Positions 58,365-64,000 of a stretch of 64,000 bases of DNA are shown piece after piece. The stretch comes from Hyphomicrobiales bacterium (GTDB lineage: Bacteria; Pseudomonadota; Alphaproteobacteria; Rhizobiales; Rhizobiaceae). The first letter of the stretch is position 1, and every line of letters begins with the position of its first letter. A program made the translations under genes and the position numbers. The DNA lies in the NCBI GenBank assembly GCA_900469615.1, contig UBYA01000006.1, positions 285,412-349,411 on the forward strand, read 5' to 3'. Under the pieces are notes generated by a model, which searched no databases, was not told the DNA's origin, and worked only from the letters and a program-made list of their open reading frames with translations.

Positions 58365-58394
58365 TCGCATTCGGCTGTTGGGGTCAAGACGGAA

Positions 58395-59072
58395 GTGCTG
58401 ACAAAAGAACGAGCAGCTAAGGCCGATCAGGTCGTCAAGCGTCGCCCGCGCGGTCGCCCGAAGACCGTGAATGACGACGCTCGCCGGGCGGAAATCGTCC
58501 GCGAGGCGCGCGCGACGTTCTACGAGCTGGGTTATGGCGGCACGACGATGGATCTCGTCGCCGCCCGCTGCAGGATGTCGAAGCAGACCCTCTACAGGTT
58601 GTTTCCGAGCAAGACCGATCTTTTCATGGCGATCATCGCCGAGCATCGCGCGTCCATGCTGGCGCTGCCGCGCGATGCCGATGAGGACCTGCCTTTCGCC
58701 GAGGCGCTCGAGCAGATATTCATGATCGACATGGACGAAGCCACCGAGCGCGAGCGCGAGGCGTTCATTCATCTTGCCATGAGCGAATCGCGACAGTCTC
58801 CGGAGGTCGCGACGCTGATACAGACGCATGGCGCCCAGCAGTCCCAGCAGATGCTTGCCGACTGGATCAGCGAGCAGCAGCGGCGCGGCCTGATCGAGAT
58901 CGAGGATGCGGGAAGCGGCGCGCGCATGCTGATGAACATGATATTCGGCGCGATGATTTCATTGCCCGGCCATCCGAACGATTGGCCGGATCGCGAAACG
59001 CGGCTGCGTCACCTGCGGCAATGCATCGCCATTTTCACCGCCGGCGTACAGCCGCGCAAAAGCGGCCGCTGA
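58395..59072 (+). CDS. TetR family regulator of the adjacent RND pump
   Basis: A 225-residue regulator starting at a GTG. An N-terminal basic extension (KRRPRGRPKTVNDDARRAEI) precedes the helix-turn-helix (about residues 35-80, MDLVAARCRMSKQTLYRLFP). The C-terminal domain resembles TetR_C AefR/AmeR-like proteins. It is divergent from the adaptor/permease operon and likely represses it. The start is uncertain because the ribosome binding site is weak (GGAA immediately before GTG). Confidence 0.9.
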   Translation: MLTKERAAKADQVVKRRPRGRPKTVNDDARRAEIVREARATFYELGYGGTTMDLVAARCRMSKQTLYRLFPSKTDLFMAIIAEHRASMLALPRDADEDLPFAEALEQIFMIDMDEATEREREAFIHLAMSESRQSPEVATLIQTHGAQQSQQMLADWISEQQRRGLIEIEDAGSGARMLMNMIFGAMISLPGHPNDWPDRETRLRHLRQCIAIFTAGVQPRKSGR

Positions 59073-59172
59073 TCGGTTCTTCCGGGAGTCTCCGCCGATT
59101 GAAAGATAATGCCGATGCGGGCGTTCCGCCATATCGGCATTGCGCCGTCCGGCAGAGCCGGAAGCCTCCCGT

Positions 59173-59412
59173 TCAGTGCGCCACCATGCTTGCCGCGTCC
59201 GCTCCCTCGTCGAACAGGGGGCTCGGCAAGCCGTTCTCGTACATTTCCTGCAGCACGGCCCCAAGCGCCAGATCCAGGCACCAGACCGGGAATTCCGCAT
59301 TCAGGTTCTTGGCGCTCTGCCGCGCATAGGTGATGAGCCGTGCGATTGATGCCAGTTCCTTGAGCGAGTCCGGATCCTGGTGTGCTGCTCCGATCGGTGG
59401 TGCTGCAGTCAT
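59173..59412 (-). CDS. Small protein of unknown function
   Basis: A 79-residue cytoplasmic protein; the ATG at 59412 follows GAGGGC at good spacing, which is why I prefer it to the longer frame. It is mostly helical (LKELASIARLITYARQSAKN, LDLALGAVLQEMYENGL). I do not recognise a family; it looks like a rhizobial orphan. It is convergent with the TetR gene. The 253 bases to its right (59413-59665) show no gene. Confidence 0.6.
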   Translation of the reverse strand: MTAAPPIGAAHQDPDSLKELASIARLITYARQSAKNLNAEFPVWCLDLALGAVLQEMYENGLPSPLFDEGADAASMVAH

Positions 59413-59665
59413 TTCATGCCCTCTATTGCCCCCATTCCCGGCAGACGAATCGCGTCCGGCCGGAAACATGAGCAAATCGTAACGGATGTTTTGCAGCTTG
59501 GCGCGTGACATGCAGCGTGACACGAGGCGTGATTGCGGCAAAATCAGGCCTTTGCAATTTCAGGACGCGAAACGATCGGAAAAAGCGGGCGAAAGCGCAC
59601 GGAAAACGTTGCCGCGGCGCATTTCGACGCCACGGCGACGGGCAGCTCTACCGGAAAGCCATGCG

Positions 59666-60124
59666 TCAGTTGCGAAGGCTTGCCGACATATTCGCCGTCT
59701 GAGGCATGTGATCCGCCAGGGACTCGGAGGCGTTGCCCAGCGACTTGATCAGCATCAGCACCGACTGGCGGATGCTGGCATCGTTGATCTTCATGAATGC
59801 CTTGTTGAGGCTCAGGCCTTCCTTGGAGGTCAGAAATTCCGACAGGTCCTCAAGGCCGCTGATCGCGCCGAGGCCGTCCGTGTTCAGCGGCTGCGTATTG
59901 TCCTGCTGGAAGAAAAAGGCGACCGGCACGGCCAGCACGCCGGCTATGGCCTGCAGCCGGCTTGCACCGATGCGGTTGGTGCCCTTCTCGTATTTCTGTA
60001 CCTGCTGGAACGTCACGCCGATCTGTTCGGCGAGCCGCTCCTGGCTCATGCCAAGCATAAGACGACGCGTGCGCACTCGAGAGCCCACATAGGCATCGAT
60101 CGGGTTCGGTACTTTTGCACTCAC
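59666..60124 (-). CDS. Xre-family helix-turn-helix regulator (PraR-like)
   Basis: A 152-residue protein starting at a GTG preceded by AAGGAG. The Xre DNA-binding domain occupies residues about 10-70 (LGMSQERLAEQIGVTFQQVQ, then KYEKGTNRIGASRL), followed by a family-specific helical tail (EDLSEFLTSKEGLSLNKAFM and KINDASIRQSVLMLIKSL). The overall plan resembles the rhizobial PraR/PhrR-type regulators that control attachment and quorum-sensing genes. It stands alone; targets are unknown. Confidence 0.88.
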   Translation of the reverse strand: MSAKVPNPIDAYVGSRVRTRRLMLGMSQERLAEQIGVTFQQVQKYEKGTNRIGASRLQAIAGVLAVPVAFFFQQDNTQPLNTDGLGAISGLEDLSEFLTSKEGLSLNKAFMKINDASIRQSVLMLIKSLGNASESLADHMPQTANMSASLRN

Positions 60125-60311
60125 TGCGCAATCTCCTTATCAAATAGGGGCCGGCGGATAACACGATGCTTCTGACCCTTCGAAAGAAAGGGCGCCGGCT
60201 CTATCTGCCCGCGAAATGTGCGTTAAATATGGGTGAGACTCAACTAAAGGTCTTTTTATGGAATCGTCATAACTCCGTCGCACGCATAAACCGCAGAAAA
60301 GACGATTCGCG

Positions 60312-60620
60312 TCAATGCGGATTGAAGACGGACGACGGCTTGCAATTATAGACCGGACACAGCGGATCGTCCTTTGTGGGAATATAGGCGCGCGCGGCAT
60401 AGCCGGATATGCCGCATTGCCCGCTGTCGGCGACATAGCGGTCATAGAGGACGAGGCCGCCGCGTCGCGCAGGGTAGCGCAATATCACGGCACGCTCTCC
60501 GGCGATGAGTTGCTGCACGGCCGCGCAGGTTTTGCTCAGCGACTGATAGCGGGAAATCGCCGATGCCGGGCCGGCGGTCGTAATCGTCGTCAGAAGCAGG
60601 GCTATGGCAATGGTCCTCAT
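60312..60620 (-). CDS. Small secreted protein of unknown function
   Basis: A 102-residue product with a signal peptide (RTIAIALLLTTITTAGPASA) and a short mature part with four cysteines (KTCAAVQQL, SGQCGISGYAAR, LCPVYNCK), probably forming disulfides in the periplasm. The ATG at 60620 follows GGAGGA. I do not recognise the family. The gene is isolated. Confidence 0.75.
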   Translation of the reverse strand: MRTIAIALLLTTITTAGPASAISRYQSLSKTCAAVQQLIAGERAVILRYPARRGGLVLYDRYVADSGQCGISGYAARAYIPTKDDPLCPVYNCKPSSVFNPH

Positions 60621-60960
60621 GGGTTCGTTCCTCCGCGAAAACGCCGGCTTCAGGATATCCGCCCTACGCGAAATGCCAAGATCGAACGATGCTTCCCGTT
60701 GCAGCGCGGGGGATCATGTTCCGGAAAAAGGCCGATGACCGCATCGGGCGGCCCAATATTAGAGTGAAGACCCGCCGGGCGGAGTGGCCCGCAATTGCGC
60801 CCGGCGGCGCCGACGGAACAAAATCTCATGGTGGCCTTATCGGGATGGGCACTGAAAGCTGACTGAAAGGTTGCCCGCGTTAGGTTCGTTGAGCTTCGTG
60901 GAGGAAGCGCATTTTCTACAGCGTCGTATGGCGCAACCATGCAAACAGGAGGAGACACTG
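60621..60960. other. Gene-free stretch upstream of the NMT1-type importer
   Basis: This 340-base gap holds the promoter region of the importer and one GC-rich hairpin: CCGCCGGGCG and CGCCCGGCGG (60772-60807) with a 16-base loop. I looked for a TPP riboswitch because binding proteins of this class may carry thiamine precursors; no CTGAGA or matching core is present. Confidence 0.55.
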
Positions 60961-61974
60961 ATGCGTCCATCGCGCACCCTTTTTCATACCGTAGCCCTTT
61001 CCCTCGTCATGACAGCTGCTTCCCTGGCAGCCACGGCAGCCAATGCGGCCGACAAGATTTCCATCATGGTGGGCGGCTACGAAAAGCAGATCTATCTGCC
61101 GGCCAAGCTTGCCGAATCGCTCGGCTACTTCAAGGATGAGGGCATCGAGGTCGAGCTTCTCAACGAGTCAGCCGGTGTCGACGCCGAAAACCAGCTGCTG
61201 GCCGGTGCCGTCCAGGGCGTCGTCGGCTTCTACGATCATTGCGTCGACCTGCAGGCCAAGGGCAAGTTCATCAAGTCCGTCGTGCAGTTCAGCCAGGCGC
61301 CCGGCGAAGTCGAGCTGGTCTCGGCCAAGCATCCGGAAATCAAGTCCTTCGCCGATCTGAAGGGCAAGAGCGTCGGCGTGACCGGCCTCGGCTCGTCCAC
61401 CAACTTCCTGACGCTCTACATGGCGTCCAAGGCCGGCCTCTCGCCGGCCGACGTCACGCCGGTTCCGGTCGGTGCCGGCCAGACCTTTATCGCCGCCATG
61501 CAGCAGGACGCCATCCAGGCAGGCATGACCACGGAACCGACGATCTCGCGCCTCCTGAAGACGGGCGAAGCCAAGGTCCTCGTCGATCTGCGCACGCTCA
61601 AGGGCACCGAGGAAGCACTCGGCGGCACTTATCCGGCAGCGTCGCTCTACATGGATGCCGCCTGGGTCGACGCCCACAAGGAAGACGTGCAGAAGCTCGC
61701 GAACGCTTTCGTGAAGACGCTGCGCTTCATCAACACCCATTCCGCCGCCGAGATTGCCGACAAGATGCCGAAGGACTTCTACGTCGGCGACAAGGACGGC
61801 TACATCAAGGCGCTTGAAGAGGGCAAGGAAATGTTCACGCCGGATGGCGTGATGCCGGAGGATGGCCCGAAGACCGTTCTCGCCGTGCTCTCGCAGTTCT
61901 CCAAGAACGTCAAGGGCAAGACGATCGACCTGTCGAAGACCTACACGACGGAATTCGTCAAGAACGTCAAGTAA
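60961..61974 (+). CDS. ABC transporter binding protein (NMT1/THI5-like, nitrate/sulfonate class)
   Basis: A 337-residue binding protein. The ATG follows CAGGAGGAG and a Sec signal peptide ends near ATAANAAD. Family marks are YLPAKLAESLGYFKDEGIEV, the ligand segment GLGSSTNFLTLYMASKAGL, and GGTYPAASLYMDAAWV. It delivers a small organic molecule to the permease downstream; the class includes sulfonate, taurine, nitrate and pyrimidine precursor carriers, and the substrate cannot be told. A hairpin follows the gene, so it may be expressed above the other components. Confidence 0.92.
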   Translation: MRPSRTLFHTVALSLVMTAASLAATAANAADKISIMVGGYEKQIYLPAKLAESLGYFKDEGIEVELLNESAGVDAENQLLAGAVQGVVGFYDHCVDLQAKGKFIKSVVQFSQAPGEVELVSAKHPEIKSFADLKGKSVGVTGLGSSTNFLTLYMASKAGLSPADVTPVPVGAGQTFIAAMQQDAIQAGMTTEPTISRLLKTGEAKVLVDLRTLKGTEEALGGTYPAASLYMDAAWVDAHKEDVQKLANAFVKTLRFINTHSAAEIADKMPKDFYVGDKDGYIKALEEGKEMFTPDGVMPEDGPKTVLAVLSQFSKNVKGKTIDLSKTYTTEFVKNVK

Positions 61975-61985
61975 GCAGCCATAGC

Positions 61986-62013
61986 GCCGCTTCCGGCCAA
62001 ATCCGGAAGCGGC
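61986..62013 (+). terminator. Intra-operon hairpin after the binding-protein gene
   Basis: GCCGCTTCCGG and CCGGAAGCGGC form a perfect 11-base stem around CCAAAT, 11 bases beyond the binding-protein stop. No T run follows, so it is likely an mRNA 3'-stabiliser or partial terminator rather than a full stop, as at 12490. Confidence 0.6.
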
Positions 62014-62083
62014 AGTTCAAGGGACTTTGCAGTTCACTGGGCTTTGCGTGCACGCCCTGAAGGCACGCGTCAGGATCAGCACC

Positions 62084-62902
62084 ATGCAACAGGATGAACG
62101 CCGCACGCCGGCGATCGAGCTCATCAATGTCAGCCGCCGTTTCGTATCGCCGACCGGAAAGTCGCTGACCGCACTGCGCGATTTCAATATGACCGTCGAG
62201 CGCGGCGAATTCGTCGCCGTTGTCGGACCGACGGGCTGTGGCAAGTCCACGACGCTCAACCTCGTCACCGGCCTTGCCAAGCCGAGCGCCGGCGAAGTCC
62301 GCCTGATGGGCGGCCCGGTCAGCGGCATCGACCCGCGCGTCGGCTTCGCCTTCCAGACGGACGCGCTTTTTCCCTGGAAGAACGTCATCGAGAACGTCAT
62401 GGCCGGCCCGCTGTTTCGCGGCAAGTCGAAGGCCGAGGCGGAAAAGATGGCCAAGGACTGGCTGGCCCGCGTCGGCCTTTCGAAGTTCCTGCATCACTAT
62501 CCGCACCAGCTCTCGGGCGGCATGCGCAAGCGCGTCTCGCTGGCGCAGACCTTCATCAACGAGCCGGAAATCCTGCTGATGGACGAGCCCTTCTCGGCCC
62601 TCGACGTGCAGACCCGCACTGTCATGCACGAGGAGCTCCTGAAGCTCTGGGCCGAGCGCCAGGCCTCCGTCGTCTTCGTGACGCACGATCTGGAAGAAGC
62701 CGTGGCGCTCGCCGACAAGGTCTATGTTCTCACAGCCGGTCCGGCGACGGTCAAATCGGTCTACACGATCGACCTGCCGCGCCCGCGCGTCGTCTCGGAA
62801 ATCCGCTACGAGCAGAACTTCATCGATTATTGCAAGACGATCTGGGACGACCTGCGCGAAGAGGTCGAAACCAGCTATCGCCGTGCCGCGGAAGCGGCAT
62901 AA
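62084..62902 (+). CDS. ABC transporter ATP-binding protein (nitrate/sulfonate class)
   Basis: A 272-residue ATPase. Walker A is GPTGCGKST (residues 48-56), signature LSGGMRKRVSLAQ, Walker B EILLMDEPFSAL, and the His switch in FVTHDLEEAVALADKVYVL. The ATG at 62084 gives the usual N-terminus after CAGGAT; a longer frame upstream lacks a ribosome binding site. It energises the permease that starts 13 bases after it. Confidence 0.94.
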   Translation: MQQDERRTPAIELINVSRRFVSPTGKSLTALRDFNMTVERGEFVAVVGPTGCGKSTTLNLVTGLAKPSAGEVRLMGGPVSGIDPRVGFAFQTDALFPWKNVIENVMAGPLFRGKSKAEAEKMAKDWLARVGLSKFLHHYPHQLSGGMRKRVSLAQTFINEPEILLMDEPFSALDVQTRTVMHEELLKLWAERQASVVFVTHDLEEAVALADKVYVLTAGPATVKSVYTIDLPRPRVVSEIRYEQNFIDYCKTIWDDLREEVETSYRRAAEAA

Positions 62903-62915
62903 GGGAGGATTGATC

Positions 62916-63797
62916 ATGGCAAACACAGCTCTCGAAGCAGGCAATGCCCCGATCTTCCGCGCCGGCACCTCGGATGCGGAAATCGAAGCCGCGGCGCTGA
63001 AGGCGCTCACCCGCCGCAAATACGTCGTTCTGGCCTGGCAGGTCGGCATTCTCGTCGCCATCCTCGGCCTGTGGCAGCTCGCGTCCGACCTGCACTGGAT
63101 CGATCCGTTCTTCTATTCGAGCCCCTACGGCATTGCGCTGCGCCTCTGGGACTGGATCACCGAAGGCACCGAGAGCGGCTCGCTCTGGTATCATCTCGGC
63201 GTCACCATGGAAGAAGCCCTGATCGGCTTCGTCATCGGCTCTGTGACCGGCGTTCTCGTCGGCGTCGCGCTTGGCCGCAACAAGCTCGCCTCCGATATCC
63301 TGTCGATCTACATCAAGGCGATCAACTCGATCCCGCGTGTCGTCCTTGCGCCGATCTTCGTGATGATTATGGGTCTCGGCCTGCCCTCCAAGGTCGCGCT
63401 CGCCTTCATCATGGTGTTCTTCGTCGTCTTCGCCAACGCCTTCCAGGGCGTGCGCGAGGCCGACCGCAACATGATCGCCAATGCCCGCATCCTCGGCGCC
63501 TCGAACTGGCAGGTGACCCGCAACGTCATCCTGCCGTCGGCGATGAGCTGGATCTTCGCCAGCCTGCACGTTTCGTTCTCGTTCGCCATCATCGGAGCGA
63601 TCGTCGGCGAGTTCGTCGGCTCGCTGGCCGGCGTCGGCTACCTGATCTCGATCGCCAAGGGCACCTATGACGCTGCCGGCCTCTACGCCGCAATCATCCT
63701 GGTCATGGTGGTGACGCTCGGTGCGGAATACGTCATGACGCTTATCGAGAACCACATCACCCGCTGGCGTCCGCAGCAGAGCCTCGACACGCATTAA
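62916..63797 (+). CDS. ABC transporter permease (nitrate/sulfonate class)
   Basis: A 293-residue inner-membrane protein with about six transmembrane helices after a polar N-terminal region. The EAA-like coupling loop is visible as ANARILGASNWQVTRNVILP. The ATG follows GGGAGGA. It completes a three-gene importer with the binding protein and ATPase upstream, forming a homodimeric channel. The operon is closed by the intrinsic terminator at 63831. Confidence 0.94.
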   Translation: MANTALEAGNAPIFRAGTSDAEIEAAALKALTRRKYVVLAWQVGILVAILGLWQLASDLHWIDPFFYSSPYGIALRLWDWITEGTESGSLWYHLGVTMEEALIGFVIGSVTGVLVGVALGRNKLASDILSIYIKAINSIPRVVLAPIFVMIMGLGLPSKVALAFIMVFFVVFANAFQGVREADRNMIANARILGASNWQVTRNVILPSAMSWIFASLHVSFSFAIIGAIVGEFVGSLAGVGYLISIAKGTYDAAGLYAAIILVMVVTLGAEYVMTLIENHITRWRPQQSLDTH

Positions 63798-63830
63798 GCA
63801 GCCACTTTACTGGCACCTCCCAAGGCCGGG

Positions 63831-63858
63831 GGCCGGGCATCTTGCCCGGCCTTTTTTT
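63831..63858 (+). terminator. Intrinsic terminator of the NMT1-type importer operon
   Basis: GGCCGGGCA and TGCCCGGCC form a perfect 9-base stem around TCT, followed by seven T residues. It lies 33 bases past the permease stop and is a textbook intrinsic terminator. Confidence 0.92.
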
Positions 63859-63872
63859 ATCGGTAAACGAGA

Positions 63873-64000
63873 CCCCTTCTCCCCTCGGGGAGAAGGTGCC
63901 GCAGGCGGATGAGGGGGCCGCCAAGGGCACGAAAATCCATGAATTCAGGTCGGAAAGCCCCCTCATCCGACCCTTCGGGCCACCTTCTCCCCAAGGGGAG
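63873..64000. repeat. Mosaic palindromic repeat, family B copy 2 (cut by the window end)
   Basis: It opens with CCCCTTCTCCCC-TC-GGGGAGAAGG and runs GTGCCGCAGGCGGATGAGGG as at 41230, with one mismatch in the first 60 bases. The closing side CCCCCTCATCCGACCCTTCG and CCACCTTCTCCCC mirrors the opening side, so the whole element can fold. It continues beyond the end of the window. Confidence 0.75.

Noticed and set aside
60621..60960. Possible TPP riboswitch before the NMT1/THI5-like binding protein
   Set aside because: GACTGAAAGG occurs but the required CTGAGA and downstream core are missing.
61975..62083. Earlier start for the ABC ATPase at 62027
   Set aside because: It lacks a ribosome binding site and overlaps the hairpin region; the conserved N-terminus begins at 62084.

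Overview
The window looks like a piece of a Rhizobium/Agrobacterium-type alphaproteobacterial genome. The base composition is high in GC, start sites and operon overlaps (ATGA) are of rhizobial style, and the gene content is dominated by ABC sugar uptake, Gfo/Idh/MocA and ThuA-like sugar enzymes, a HutF-type histidine pathway, a Nramp manganese transporter, several RND pumps and a DUF1612 protein of a rhizobial family. Intergenic DNA carries two families of short palindromic repeats of the kind scattered through rhizobial genomes. I see no rRNA, tRNA, CRISPR, insertion sequence or prophage. The replicon (chromosome, chromid or plasmid) cannot be told from the sequence.

Layout. 1-360 is the end of a Gfo/Idh/MocA oxidoreductase. 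415-6502 holds a transglycosylase-like lipoprotein, a D-2-hydroxyacid dehydrogenase translationally coupled to a DUF2264 protein, a LacI regulator, and a divergent sugar-binding protein that has no permease beside it. 6736-7596 is an exported HAD phosphatase. 7846-15521 is a second sugar locus: ThuA-like and ThuB-like proteins, a ROK repressor, and divergently a complete ABC importer (binding protein, two permeases, ATPase). 15518-21907 contains a DUF427 protein, a TetR regulator, a large M23-fold envelope protein, MntH, and tryptophan 2,3-dioxygenase with its Lrp/AsnC regulator. 21908-27058 is a TetR-controlled RND efflux pair with a clear operator/promoter.

27080-39729 contains a VapC pseudogene with an intact AbrB-type antitoxin, small exported proteins, the hut locus (hutF-hutC on the minus strand; hutI-hutH-hutU-hutD on the plus strand, with a TGTA-N2-TACA operator between them), a small molybdenum oxidoreductase, an MFS exporter and an intact VapBC pair. 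39902-45555 holds a thiolase, a CueR/copper ATPase operon with a textbook 19-bp-spaced MerR-type promoter, and a DUF1612 gene. 45770-58292 is an RND-rich stretch: an MdtABC-type operon (adaptor plus two permeases) running into a convergent adaptor/permease pair, the latter divergent from a TetR gene. The end of the window has small orphan genes, a PraR-like Xre regulator, and an ABC importer of the NMT1/nitrate-sulfonate type closed by a strong terminator.

How it fits together. This is accessory nutrient-uptake, catabolism and efflux content: importers and enzymes for sugars, histidine and tryptophan, metal handling (Mn in, Cu out), and three RND cassettes. The least understood parts are the LacI/DUF2264 locus and the ROK/ABC/ThuA/Gfo locus, which look like two uncharacterised carbohydrate pathways. 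No wholly new class of system is evident; the most concrete oddities are the twice-frameshifted VapC, the M23 protein lacking a zinc ligand, and the repeat families.
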